A stretch of 64,000 nt of DNA from Achatina immaculata. Taxonomy: Eukaryota; Mollusca; Gastropoda; Stylommatophora; Achatinidae. The stretch lies in contig CM019692.1 in the NCBI GenBank assembly GCA_009760885.1, positions 54,483,762 to 54,547,761 of the forward strand, in the 5' to 3' direction. Below the pieces are notes generated by a model. The model did no database searches. It was not told where the DNA came from and worked only from the letters and a program-made list of their open reading frames with translations. The position numbers and the translations under genes are program-made. This document shows, piece after piece, positions 45,180 to 56,725 of this stretch (position 1 is its first letter; each line of letters opens with the position of its first letter).

Positions 45180-46030
45180 ATAGTATTATTATAGTGGATG
45201 GGGGAGGTGAGTGTCTATGGTATTATTATAATAAGGAGGTGAGTGTCTATGGTATTATTATAGTGAGGAGGTGAGTTTCTATGGTATTATTATGGTGGTA
45301 GGATGAGTGTCTATGATATTATGTTAGTGGTAGGGTGAGTGTCTATGGTATTATTGTAATGGAAGTGTGTGCCTATGATATTATTGTAATGAGAAGGTGA
45401 ACGTCTATTGTATTATTTTAGTGGGAGAGTGAGAGTCTGTGGTATTCCTGTAGTGGGAGAGTGAGCGTCCATGGTAATGATCTGTTGGAGGGTGTCATAA
45501 TTGTAATGGCAGAGTGTGTCTATGGTATTATTATAGTGGGAAGGTGAGTGTCCGTGGTATTATTGTAGTGGAAGGGTGAATGTCTATGGTATTATTATAA
45601 TGTGAAGGTGAGTGCCTATGTTAATACTATAGTGTGAGCATGAGTACCCATGGTATTATTATAGTCGGAGGCCGAGTGTCTATAGTATTGCTATATATGA
45701 GGGTAAGTGCCTATAGTATTATTATTGAGGTAGAGTGTGTGTCTCTGGTATTATTATAGTGGTTGGGTGAGTGTCTATGGTATTATTATAGTGGTTGGGT
45801 GAGTGTCTATGGTATTATTATAGTGGTTGGGTGAGTGTCTATGGTATTGTTATAGTGGTTGGGTGAGTGTCTATTATTAAAGTAGTAGAGTGAATGTCTA
45901 TTATTGTAACTGTTGGGTTATTGTTATTATAGTGGTAGGGTGAGTGTATATTATTATAGTGTTAAGTGAGTGTCTATTATTATAGTGGTGGTGTGATTGT
46001 CTATTATGAGAGTGGGATGGTGAGTGTTTA
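45180..46030. repeat. 32-bp minisatellite array, part 1
   Basis: Tandem units of tgagtgtctatggtattatt plus atagtggttggg, most intact around 45760-45860, with many length variants. Interrupted at 46036 by a LINE-D insertion. The same type occurs at 18600-18920. Confidence 0.93.
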
Positions 46031-46035
46031 AACTA

Positions 46036-46360
46036 GTAGTATTGTAGTAAATAAATATTTTCGCCAAACACCATAAGAAATAACATCTTGTTGGCAGAGA
46101 TGCAGCTGAAGTCACTGACAGTAATTATTGAGGAAAGATGCTTGCGATGGTTGGGACATGTGCTCCGAATGACTGATAACTCACTACCAAAAACAGCACT
46201 AAGATAGACACCACAGGGGAACAGAAGTAAGGGGAGACGAAAAGAGACATGGAGAAGAACAACAGAGAGGATGTTGAGCAATAGAGGGCTCACCTGGGCA
46301 AGAGCAGAAAAAAAGGCAGAAAACCCTTTCGGAAGCCCCATGTGCCCTGGGCCCTTAAGG

Positions 46361-46401
<41 letters not shown>
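46036..46401 (+). pseudogene. LINE-D 3' fragment in minisatellite
   Basis: Plus-strand LINE-D C terminus: NNILLAEMQLKSLTVIIEER, LRWLGHVLRMTDNSLPK, RKETWRRTTERMLSNRG and TWARAEKKAEN, followed by a (GA)n tail of about 20 repeats (46364-46401). 5'-truncated. Minisatellite resumes immediately after the tail. Confidence 0.92.
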
Positions 46402-46407
<6 letters not shown>

Positions 46408-47705
46408 GTAAGGTGAGTGTGTATAGTATTATTATAGTGGGCGGGTGAGTGTCTATGTTATTATCATAGTGTTAGGTTGTGTGTCTATGGTATTATTATT
46501 GTGGTAGGATGAGTATGTATTATTATACTGGTAGGGTGAATGTCTGTTATTATAATGGTAGGGTAAGTGTGTATTATTATAGTGGTAGGGTGAATGTCTG
46601 TTATTATAGTGGTAGGGTGAGTGTCTGTTATTATAGTGGTAGGGTGAGTGTCTATTATTACAGTCGTAGAGTGGGTATTTATGGTATTATTATATTAGGA
46701 CGGAAGTGTCTATGTTATTATTGTAATGAGAGTGTGAGTGTCTATACTATTATTGTAATGGAAGGGTGAGTGTCTATGTTATTATTTTAATGGGAGGGTT
46801 AGTGTCTATACTATTATTGTAATGGAAGGGTGAGTGTCTATGTTATTATTTTAATGGGAGTGTGAGTGTCTATACTATTATTGTAATGGAAGGGTGAGTG
46901 TCTATGTTATTATTTTAATGGGAGGGTTAGTGTCTATACTATTATTGTAATGGGAGGGTGAGTGTCTATTGTATTATTGTAATGAGAGGGTGAGTGTCTA
47001 TGGTATTATTGTAATGAGAGGGTGAACGATGGTGGTAATGATCTGTTGAAGGGTGTGTTATTATTGTAGTGGCAGATTGTGTCTATGATATTATTATAGT
47101 GGGAAGGTGAATGTCTATGTTATTACTGTAGTGGGAGCGTGTGTCTATGGTAATATTATAGTGGGAAGGTGAGTGTCTATAGTATTAATATATGGAAGGG
47201 TAAGTACTATAGTATTATTATTGAGGTAGGATTACTGTCTATGGTATTTTTATAGTGGGAGGGTGAGTGTCTATAGTATTAGTATATGGATGGTTAAGTA
47301 CTATAGTATTATTATTGAGGTAGGGTGAGTGTCTATGGTATTACTATAGCGGTAGAGTGAGTGTCTATGGTATTATTATAGTGTTAGGTTGTGTCTATAG
47401 CATTATTATAGTGGTAGGTTGAATATCTGTTTTTATAGTGGTAGGGTGAGTATCTATTATTAAAGTGATAGAGTAAGTGTCTATTATTATATTGGTAGTG
47501 TGAGTGTCTATTATTAAGCTGGTAGGGTGAGTGTCTCTTATTCTAGTGGTATTGTGTGTCTGTTATGGTGGTAGTGTGAGTGTCTTTAGTATTATTATAG
47601 TGGCTGTTTGAATGTCTATTATGAGAGTTTTAAAGTGAGTGTCTGAAGTAGTGTTATTGTAGCTGGGTGAGTATCTATGGTATTATTATAGTGGTAGTGT
47701 GAGTT
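46402..47705. repeat. 32-bp minisatellite array, part 2
   Basis: Continues the array of 45180-46030. Around 46740-46940 a two-unit higher-order pattern (ttaatgggagggttagtgtc / tgtaatggaagggtgagtgt) repeats about four times. Confidence 0.93.
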
Positions 47706-48570
47706 TCGAGATCGAGATCTTCTAGTTGGGCCCCATGTACCCGGTCAATACTAGACGATCTCGATTTTGCTGATGACATAACTCTTATCAGTAATAATGT
47801 GAATTCCATGCAAGAAAAAACAGATAGCCTGTCTTCACTGGCTAGCAAAATAAGACTTGAAATTAACAAGGACAAAACAAAAATAATGAAAATTCCCGTT
47901 AATCAAAATGGAAAAATACACATAGAAGGGACATACATTGAAGAAGTCAATGAATTTGCATACCTTGGCAGCTACATAGACCAGGATGGTGACACTAGAA
48001 AGGAAGTTAGGTTCAGAATTACAAAAGCAGCATCAATCTTCAAGAATCTTGAGAACATATTTAATTCAAAAGTTATAAACACAAAAACCAAGTTAAGACT
48101 ATTCATTTCAAATGTAATATCCACCCTCATTTATGCATGCGAAAGCTGGAAAATAACTAAAGACATAGACAAGAAATTAGACTCTTTTGAAGATAAATGC
48201 ATAAGGAAAATACTCGGCATCAAGTGGAATGAATTCAAGAACAATGCAGAGATAAGACAAATGACTGAACAACAATCAGTCTCACAGGTGATCAGGAAAA
48301 GGAGATGGACATATGTTGGTCACGTGATGAGAAGAAATGATCAGGGAATCCCAAAACAAGCTGTCAAGTGGAACACAACAGACCAAAGAAAAAGAGGCAG
48401 ACCGCGTGAAACTCTGAAAAGGACATTATTAAGAGAGGCCAAATTAACAGGCATAAAATCCTTTGATGAGGTTGAAAGACTCGCCGAAGACAGGAAAAAC
48501 TGGCCAACTACTTTGCGAGCCATATGTGACGTTTAACGGCACGGGAAGGATATAAGATATAAGATAAGAT
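47706..48570 (+). mobile_element. LINE-C 3' end with 5' inversion, inserted in minisatellite
   Basis: From 47760 the plus strand reads LDFADDITLISNNVNSMQEK and an open frame of 245 codons (47799-48536) with SLASKIRLEINKDKTKIMKI, EEVNEFAYLGSYIDQDGDTR, ISTLIYACESWKITKDID, KRRWTYVGHVMRRNDQGIPK, RGRPRETLKRTLLREAKLTG and a TAA at 48534-48536, then the tail gaaggatataagatataaga to 48570. The segment 47706-47750 is the inverse complement of the sequence that should lie just upstream (compare 38640-38690 on the minus strand). The upstream polymerase is missing. It is the best-preserved LINE-C 3' end here. Confidence 0.92.
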
Positions 48571-48825
48571 AAGGTGAGTGTTTGTGATAGTATAATAGTG
48601 ATAGGGTTAGTATCTCTGCTACAATTATAGATGTAGGTTGTCTCTATAGCAGAACTGTGGTACTTGGGTGAGTGTTTATAGTATTATTATCGTGGTAGGA
48701 AGAGTGTCTATTTTAGTATTATAGTGGTAAGGTGAGGGTCTATAGTAGTATTATAGTGGGAGGTTGAGTGTCGACGGTATTATTATAGTGATACGGTGAG
48801 TGTCTATGGTATTAATACAGTGTGA
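48571..48825. repeat. 32-bp minisatellite array, part 3
   Basis: Resumes right after the LINE-C tail with gtgagtgt and ggtattattatagtg units. Confidence 0.9.
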
Positions 48826-48828
48826 GAT

Positions 48829-49240
48829 CCTTTAACTCGCTATACAAAAGACAGTTCACTATACTAAAGATCCTTTAACTCACTATACTAAAGACCCTTC
48901 AACTCACTATACTAAAGATCCTTCGCCACACTATACTAATGATCCTTTAACTCACTATACTAAAGACCCTTCAACTCACTATACTAAAGATCCTTCACTT
49001 CACTATACTAAATACCCTTCAACTAACTATATTAAAGATCCTTCACCTCACTATACTAAATATCCTTCAACTCACTATACTAAAATTATTTAACTCACAC
49101 TATACTAAAGATCCTTTAACTCACTATACTAAATACCCTTCAACTCACTATACTAAAGATCGTTTAACTCACTATACTAAAGATCCTTTAACTCACTATA
49201 CTAAAGACCATTCAGCTCACTATACTAATGATCCTTTATC
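48829..49240. repeat. 24-bp minisatellite, about 16 units
   Basis: Units of ctcactatactaaagatcct plus ttaa or tcaa. Confidence 0.95.
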
Positions 49241-49681
49241 TCGATTACATTCATCTATTTTACCCATCTTTATTTTCGTTTGACAACTACTGTATTCCTC
49301 TTGTTGCCCCCCCTCCTTCCACCCATTCTTTAGTACCAAGCAGTCAGACTAGTACCACATCCCAGAACTCTCCGTACAAATATTGACAGATTTCACAGCA
49401 CACAATCTCAGGCAAGTTTCATACAACTCACATCTGAATGCTCCTTTTTTTCAGTCCTTACTTGTTATATAGCATAGACGCAAAGTTCTTTGTTTTCCTA
49501 TTTCTTTCTTCTGTATGTTTTTTGTATGATTAAGTCACAAACCGAAATGTTTACAACTGTGTGCTCGTTAACGAAATCAATAAAGTTGTTTCTACTTTTT
49601 AAAACAGTCCAATATTTTGTCACAAGTAAGACATTATCTAGCTTTTACTACACAGTACTACAAATGTAATAATAAACTTAC
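49241..49681 (-). other. receptor B intron with a Penelope-type end
   Basis: Non-coding. 49470-49600 resembles the end of the Penelope-type terminal repeat (tatttctttcttctgtatgt, 'ttgtatgattaagtcacaaa', ccgaaatg and aataaagttgtttctacttt). Confidence 0.55.
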
Positions 49682-49844
49682 GTGGATTTTGTCCTGAGCC
49701 ATTTGTGAACTGGATGTCTGTTACAGGAGACCATCTTATGTTTAAAGTGACAGTCGTGTTTGGCTGGAGGCTGTTGCTCGGAATGTTGGTCGTACACGTG
49801 AAGATATTCCCCTCAATGCTCAAGCTACTGTACACATACCAGTA
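49682..49844 (-). CDS. receptor B Ig-like domain, C-terminal half exon
   Basis: Acceptor atgttttgcag, then YWYVYSSLSIEGNIFTCTTN, SNSLQPNTTVTLNIRW and TDIQFTNGSGQNP, with donor ccac|gtaagt. It enters in phase 0 and leaves in phase 1, is 163 bp long and has no stop. FTC preceded by a beta strand and the N-T-T-V-T-L-N-I strand form the F and G strands of an Ig-like domain. The C-terminal RWSP replaces the more usual R-W-P-P hinge. It pairs in phase with the exon at 56726-56868. Three N-glycosylation sites (N-T-T, N-G-S and one overlapping) support an extracellular location. No Ig 1 or Ig 2 exon was found between here and the transmembrane exon at 41191. Confidence 0.78.
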
Positions 49845-49860
49845 CTGCAAAACATATAAA

Positions 49861-50268
49861 CTAAGACGTCAGTCCTCTTGTCTTACACAGTGTCTGCATG
49901 TGACAGTCAGTGTCTATGTCACAGACATGTCTGCAAGTGACAGAGTCAGTGTCTATGTCTAACACAGTGGCTCCTAGCCTTCCATTTTTAACAGTATATG
50001 TGTATGTTACTTGTGTAAACCCTATGATGAATCCATCAGTATGGAGACGCTCATAATTTAATGTTGACATGTTCTGGATTGTATTTGCTGAATGACTGAC
50101 TTTGGCACGAGAAACGGACAGCACGTGATTAGGCGGGATTAAGCCTTGTATGTGGGGAAGTGTGTTAAAGAGAGAGAACGAAAGCGACGCTTGACCAGTG
50201 CCGATGTGTTTGTTTGTCGCTGTATTATGATATTTTTGGCTGTACTTGGAATTTTGAGGATTGTCCAC
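49861..50268 (-). other. unassigned 135-codon reading
   Basis: An open stretch on the minus strand, immediately upstream of the Ig half exon. It contains a short internal repeat (TDSVTCRHVCDIDTD). No fold, signal peptide or splice signal recognised. Probably chance, and the small tandem repeat at 49885-49960 accounts for part of it. Confidence 0.25.
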
Positions 50269-50627
50269 ATGTTTCGTTCCAAGTCTTCTTCGTCTGTTTG
50301 TCTGAAATAGAAGTTCTGTATCAGCTAAATGACCTGACTGTTTGATGTCTGAGCTGAAGATCTGTATTTCGACACATTGCTAAGTGTATTTACCATCCAT
50401 CCCGCATTCATCATCATCATCAAGTTCCATTCAGTAAACCTCACCTTGTAATACTGTCAGAATCAGATATAACATTGTGATGTCTCGACAAAGGAAAACA
50501 TCATGGGAATCATTTTAACAATGGATATTACTTCAGAGTTAGTCCCCTTTTCTGCACCAATCTGGGCTGCACAGAGCGTAGATGAACGACATGCTCAAAC
50601 ATCCACCACTTTTCCACCTACACATAC
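50269..50627. other. unassigned receptor B intron DNA
   Basis: No gene. Contains (CAT)n at 50408-50424, which may be the tail of a lost LINE-A. Confidence 0.45.
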
Positions 50628-52125
50628 TGTTTAAAAAAAACGCAACAAGTACGATGTTGTGATTTAAACTGAAATTTACTGATCAAACAAGGACAAATTG
50701 CCTGAAACGTTTACTTGGACATCAACTTCACGTGCTGACCAGAATTGTACTTAGCAGATGATTCATGAGCAGAGAAAAACGACACTAGTCAAAACAGGAT
50801 TTTTTGACAATATCTCATGACAGGTTCATGAGAATCCCGTGAAACTTACTGAACACAAAACTCACTGATCATGTTATTGAATGCCTGTAAAAGATTGACG
50901 CTCCTCGAATCAACTCATTTGAAAATTCAATGCGCAAGTATGGATCATCTCACTACAGAACAACGACTCATCATCGTTGGATGTTTACAGACTGGACAGT
51001 CACAAAGTGTAGTGGCCAGACAATTTAATGTGGTTAGAAGCATCATTAGTCGGCTTTGGAGACGATTTCAAGAAACTGGTTCAGTTGCAGACCGGCCGAG
51101 CAGTGGAAGACCCATAGTCACAACTCCTGCTGAAGACCGCTTCATACGGCTGCGTCATCTCAGGAATCGATTTGCATTTGCATCCTCAACACTCCGGTCA
51201 ATGACAGCAGTTCGTCGAATTTCAGATCAAACGGTCCGGAACCGGCTGCACGACAATGTTCTTCGGGCTAGAAGACCCTACAGAGGTCCTGTTCCTACGG
51301 ACCGGCATCACCAAAACCAACTGCAGTGGGCGAACCAGCATCGTCAATGGATCGTTGCGAATGATTGGGGAAGGGTTTGGTTTAGTGATGAATTATTCTT
51401 TCTGCTGAAGCGACACAATAGACTGAGAAGAGTTTAGCTCAGAGTTCATGAGCGCTACGCCCAGAACTGCGTGGGTGAGGCTATTCCACATGGTGGTGGA
51501 GGTGTACTGGTGTGGGGGACGATCAACTTCATGGGAAGAAGTGACCTGGTGCAAACTGAAGGACGCCTGAATGCCCAACGATACGTCGCTGAAATTCTTC
51601 ATCCTCACGTCCTTCCACTTCTGGCTGCACCAGGGTCGGTTTTTCAGCAGGATAACGCTCGACTTCATGTGGCACAACTGACCACTCAGTCACTCGCTGA
51701 CAACAACGTCCAGACCATTCCACGGCCATCCATGTCATTAGACATGAACCCAAAAGAACACTTATGGTATGAACTCAACAGACAAGTCCGCCAGCGAGAC
51801 ATGGCGCCAACCAATCTCCGACAGTTGTCTCTGCCGGAAGGTCGGGCAGCGATCTCACAACAACAGATCCAACGGCTAATCGGATACATGTCAAGAAGAT
51901 GTCGTTCTCTGATACAGGTCAGAGGAGGCCAAACACCTTACTGAAACGGAGGCCTCAGTCGCAAAGAATAAAAGTCCAAACCAAACTTAATGAACAGCAT
52001 TTCATCGCTAAAGTCTTAAAGTTTCTTCATGCCAAGATTGAAACATTAATTCTGTAAAATAAAATTTAGATACAAGTTTGAAATTTGGTCTCCATTACGA
52101 CTACAGTAGTGTTGCGTTTCTTTTT
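50628..52125 (+). mobile_element. Tc1-family transposon
   Basis: The ends are imperfect inverted repeats: left tttaaaaaaaacgcaaca (50631-50648) and right tgttgcgtttctttttttga (52112-52131, inverted). About 1.5 kb with a single transposase gene between. Exact ends and the TA target duplication could not be fixed, because TA occurs at several places at the right end (aataatatata). Confidence 0.85.
50940..51944 (+). pseudogene. Tc1-like transposase with a single in-frame stop
   Basis: From the ATG at 50940 to TGA-free stop TAA-type end at 51942-51944, 335 codons in one frame with only one internal stop, TAG at 51435-51437. The start is MDHLTTEQRLIIVGCLQTGQ, with a paired-like helix-turn-helix (SQSVVARQFNVVRSIISRLW) and the GRPxxTT hinge (SSGRPIVTTP). 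The catalytic triad is complete: VWFSDELFF (first Asp), VFQQDNARLH (second Asp) and LDMNPKEHLWYEL (Glu), with 34 residues between the last two (D34E). Length and layout are those of Tc1 transposases (about 340 residues). The stop codon separates the first Asp from the rest, so as written the protein is truncated. It is the youngest-looking DNA transposon in the window. Confidence 0.93.
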
Positions 52126-52280
52126 TTGAATAATATATAAGTTATTGGCGCTCAATTTGTGTGTAATATCGCAATGTCATAAACCCTTCATAATTTTTAT
52201 TCAGTTGATAAAATATACATGCACAAGCCATTAATTATTTGCTAGATGATATGTAAATTTAAAATTAATAGTAATACAAA
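52126..52280. other. short unassigned spacer
   Basis: AT-rich DNA between the Tc1 right end and LINE-A. Nothing recognised. Confidence 0.5.
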
Positions 52281-53380
52281 TGCTTCATTGATTACACCAA
52301 GGCATTTGACAAGGTGAAACATAATGAAATTATTAAAATGCTTGAAGACATCAGTATAGACGGCAATGACCTGAGGATTGTAAAACATCTATACTGGCAG
52401 CAAGAAGCAGCAATTCGAGTTGAAAATAGAACTGGAAAATATCAACCTATAAAACAAGGGGTGCGACAAGGATGTGTACTATCTCCAGACCTTTTTTCTC
52501 TGTATAGCGAGAATATTCTAAGAACAATCATCACAGAACCAGACATAAAAATTGGAGGATACAATATTAACAACCTTCGGTATGCTGACGACACAGTACT
52601 GATAGCTGAGAACCAACAAGACCTGCAAAATCTCTTGGATAAAGTCGCCAAAGAAAGTGAACAGAAGGGGCTTACTTTGAACATCAAAAAGACAGAGACT
52701 ATGGTTATATCTAAGAAACAGAGTGCACCAGCATGCAGTATACAATTAAACGGAACCATTCTAAAGCAGGTGCAGAAATTCAAATACCTTGGAGAAGTAA
52801 TAACTTCAGATGGGAAATGCAGAACAGAAATTGGGAACAGAATAGGCCAAGCAAAGACTGCATTTCAGAGAATGAGAAACATATTAGCTAACCATCTTTA
52901 TCAATGAATGTTAGAAAACCAGTCCTAAAATGCTATATTGAACCTATCTTGTTATATGGAAGTGAATTATGGACAATAGGCAAGTCTGCACAAAAATCAT
53001 TGGAAGCAGCAGAAATGTGGTTTATTAGAAGAATGTTGCGAATCCCCTGGACAGCAAAAATAACTAATGAAGAATGTATGAGAAGAGCTGGAGAGACAAA
53101 AATACCTTCTCAAAAAGATAAGAGAGAGACAATGTACCTTCATAGGACATGCAATGAGAAGAGGGGGCATTGAAAATATTATAACAACAGGAAAAATAGA
53201 AGGAAGAAGATCAAGAGGAAGACCAAGAGAAATGATACTGGACAGTCTGACGGGATGGTGTGAGAGGAGATCACCAACTGAGCTGATGGCCTGCATGAAG
53301 GATCGTGTACTCTGGAGAAGCATAATAGCCAACGCCAGTCGGCACGGCACCTGGTGATGATGATGATGATTTTGTCTCAC
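52281..53380 (+). pseudogene. LINE-A polymerase and C terminus, 5'-truncated
   Basis: Plus strand. It starts in [18 protein letters not shown], then [50 protein letters not shown] and [20 protein letters not shown]. After a frameshift near 52890: YIEPILLYGSELWTIGKSAQ and MWFIRRMLRIPWTAKITNEE. A second shift near 53120 leads to RRGGIENIITTGKIEGRRSR, LTGWCERRSPTELMACMKDR and IIANASRHGTW with a (GAT)n tail at 53355-53372. The polymerase Asp pair is present. Two frameshifts. Confidence 0.92.
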
Positions 53381-53424
53381 AATAGGCATTGTGCCGTTTA
53401 ACTGTCATACTATACTATGGAAAG

Positions 53425-54868
53425 GAACGTGCAAAAACCTATCATGCACTATTAAAAAATATATGGCATTCAGGTATTTGGCCAAAAGAGTGGAAAAGAA
53501 CTGTATTCATCATACCAGTGCCAAAAAAGGGTAACCTGAAATTATGCACAAACTACAGAACTGTTGCCCTGATTAGTCATGCCAGTAAAATTCTGTTAAA
53601 ATCATAATGGATAGACTTCGAAAGAAAATAGAAGAAGAAGTCAATATGGTCCAAGCTGGCTTCAGGCAAGGAAGAGGATCAAGGGATCATATATTCAATA
53701 TAGGATTAATAACAGAGAAATGAGAGAGTATAATGTGAATCTATGTTTAGCTTTTATAGACTACTCAAAGGCATTTGATTGTGTACAACACAAGAAACTT
53801 TGGGAAATAATGGAAAAAATGGGATTTCCAACACATTTGATACAATTAATATCACTGCTGTATCTAGACCAACAAGCAGCAGTAAGAATAAATGGTGAAA
53901 CAACAACTTGGTTTGACATAAAACAAGGGGTCCGTCAGGGGTGCATATTGTCACCTTACTTATTTAACTTGTATACTGAAGATATAATGAGATGAGGAAT
54001 GTTAGAGAAGATGTAGACAAAGAATATTACGATGCCATAACAATTGGAGGTTATGAAATACCAGAGATTAGATATGCTGATGACACAGTATTATTGTCCA
54101 CAACACAAAAAGAAATTGAAAAACTAATTATGTCAGTCCGTAAGAACAGCGAAGAGCAAAACCTCTATCTTAGTGCAAAGAAAAAACTAAACTGATGACA
54201 ACTGACAAAACAAACAAGGCAGCTGAAATATGTGTCAATGAGGAAAAACTTGAAGAAGTGGAGAGCTTTGAATATCTTGGATCACTACTAACTAGTAATG
54301 GAGATACAATGAGGGAAATTAAAAGGATATCTATTGCTCTTTAGAAAGTAAAACAACTAAAGAATCTATGGAGAGGAGCAGACAGAACCACAAAAATAAG
54401 ATTTTTAAGGGAATGCATCTTTCCCATCGCATCATATGCCTGTGAGATTTGGACACTTAACAAAACAGCTGCGAAACTCATAAATGCCTTTGAATGTAAA
54501 TACTACAGAATAGTTCTTCAAAATATCATGGACACAAAAAAGAACAAATATATCCATACTACAAGAACTTAATATTGAAGAAGGCTGGCTAGTAAAGAAG
54601 ATTAAAGAGAGAAAACTTAAATATTTTGGACACATTAAACGTCATGATAATCTAGAGAAGACCGTCCTGGAAGGGTACATAATGGGAAAAAGAAAGAGAG
54701 GAAGACGAAGGCGAAGATGGCTGCACGATATCGTTGATGATCTGCAAATGGATGTATCAGTAGCAGGCCATTTTGCTCACAACTGAGAGGCCTACAGGAG
54801 TGCTGTTAGGGAGGCAAAGTTCCGCAAGGGACATGCAAATGAATGAATGAACGAATGAATGAACATAC
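53425..54868 (+). pseudogene. LINE-B polymerase and C terminus
   Basis: Plus strand, in broken frames: [77 protein letters not shown], the catalytic [59 protein letters not shown]-type and KRKRGRRRRRWLHDI-type, and finally EAKFRKGHANE with an (AATG)n tail at 54837-54868. It starts 45 bp after the LINE-A tail. Stops and frameshifts throughout. Confidence 0.92.
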
Positions 54869-54929
54869 TATCACATAGGTACTATTCTGCTTTATGGATT
54901 CGGTTCAAGACCAAAGCGAATCACCCCCA

Positions 54930-54962
<33 letters not shown>

Positions 54963-55689
54963 TCATGGTTACACTATATTCTTTGTCTTCCGAACCTTCA
55001 CTTCAGCGTGGTTTTTAATTTTCTTCTAGAACATCTCCTTTGCTTTCATTATTTAGCCACCTGTTTGGCTGCACAAGACTTCACTTTCGGTCTGTCTAGA
55101 AGTTCAGTAAGTCTTCATGGTTAGGCTTAATCATTTCTAGCTTTTAAATGTCTTTAGTTTTTAAATGTTCGACCCTTCGTTTCACTTACAGACTTAACGA
55201 CAAAGGGAATTTTGAACTATAGCCAGATTTGCCGAAATTTGAGAAACTGAGACACCAAACGGGCAAAATCCAGTAAGCAAAATGGCCCCAGTCGATTCGC
55301 CTGATGCGATGCTATGGGAAAAAAACATCTAAAGAAGAAAGCACGTTCTAAAATTTAAAACCGTGAATAATGTGAAAAAAATCTCATCTCTGAATCGAAA
55401 TAGAATTGTGTTATGTATTCAAACAATTCAGTGCTTAGAATTAGAAACTATTCAATGGAAAATTTGTGTTTTCATTTCGCTCACGATATTTTAAGTCAAA
55501 GTAAATCTAAAAGCTGCTTCTACTTGCACGGTGTCTGTTTATTTCAGTGAAAATAAAGTTTGTGTGTAAAACAAACAGAAATAATATACACGTGCTAAGC
55601 CAGAAGGTATACTTAATTTAGCAAAATCAGCACACACGAATATAGTAAAATTTCTGAAGGTAATTTATGATTAGGAGATACAGTGTCAG
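54869..55689. other. unassigned stretch with (ATT)n
   Basis: (ATT)n at about 54934-54962. No gene. Confidence 0.5.
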
Positions 55690-56705
55690 TTATTTGCACC
55701 TCTCTTGAGGAACTTTGCCTCCCTAACAGCCCTCCTGTATGTCTCTCAGTTGCAAGCTAAGCAAAATGCCCTGCTGCTGATGCGTCCATTCGCAGATCAT
55801 CAACGATGTCTTGCAGCTATCTTCGCCTTGGTCTTTCTCTCTTTCTTTTTCCTATTACATACCCTTCCAAGACTCTCTTCTCTAAGTTATCATGACGTTT
55901 AATACTTCCAAACTATTTAAGATTTCTCCGTTTAATCTTCTTCAATATTAAGTTCTTGTACTATGGAAATATTTGTTCTTTTTTGTGTCCATGATATTTG
56001 AAGAACTCTTCCGTAGTTTTTACATTCAAAGGCATTTATTTATTTATCAGCTGTTGTGTTAAGTGTCCAAGTCTCGCAGGCGTATGTTGCGATGGGATAG
56101 ACGCATATCTTTAAAAATCATATTTTTGTAATTCTGTATGTTTCTCTCCACAGTTTATTTAGTTATAGATATATTTTAATATCCCTCATCGCATCTCTAT
56201 TATAAATAGTAATGATCCAAGATACTCAAAACTCTCCACCTCTTCCAATTTTTCCTCATTGATACATATTTCAGCTACCTTGTTTGTTTTGTCAGTTGCC
56301 ATCAATTTAGTTTTTTTCCCATTAAGATAGAGGTTGTGCTTTTCACTATTCTTATGGACTGATATAGATAGTTTTTATATTCTTTTTTGTGTTGTGGAAG
56401 TAATACTGTGTCATCAGCATATCTAATCTCTAGTATTTCCTAACCTGCAGTTGTTATGGCATCGTAATATTCTTTTTTTTACATCTTCTACAACATTCCT
56501 CATTATATTTTCAGTTAAACACAAGTTAAATAAGTAAGGTGACAGTATGCAACCCTGACAGACACCATGTTTTATGTCAAACCAAGCTGTTGTTTCACCA
56601 TTTATCCTTACTGCTGCCTGTTGGTCTAGATACAACAGTGATATTAATTGTGTCACATGTGTTGGAAATCCCATTAATTCCATAATTTCGCAGGATTTCC
56701 AGTAA
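55690..56705 (-). pseudogene. LINE-B, inverted copy
   Basis: Minus strand. From 56705: MGFPTHVTQLISLLYLDQQA, WFDIKHGVCQGCILSPYLFN and an [15 protein letters not shown] box near 56400, then NLYLNGKKTKLMATDKTN and the degraded C terminus down to 55690. It starts at a point where the sequence changes abruptly from the receptor exon flank, with about 20 bp between the donor and the LINE. Confidence 0.88.
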
Positions 56706-56725
56706 ATAGGAGGTACAATACTTAC

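Noticed and set aside
54931..54963. (ATT)n as a LINE tail
   Set aside because: The adjacent LINE-B ends with (AATG)n at 54868, and no LINE coding sequence precedes this tract.
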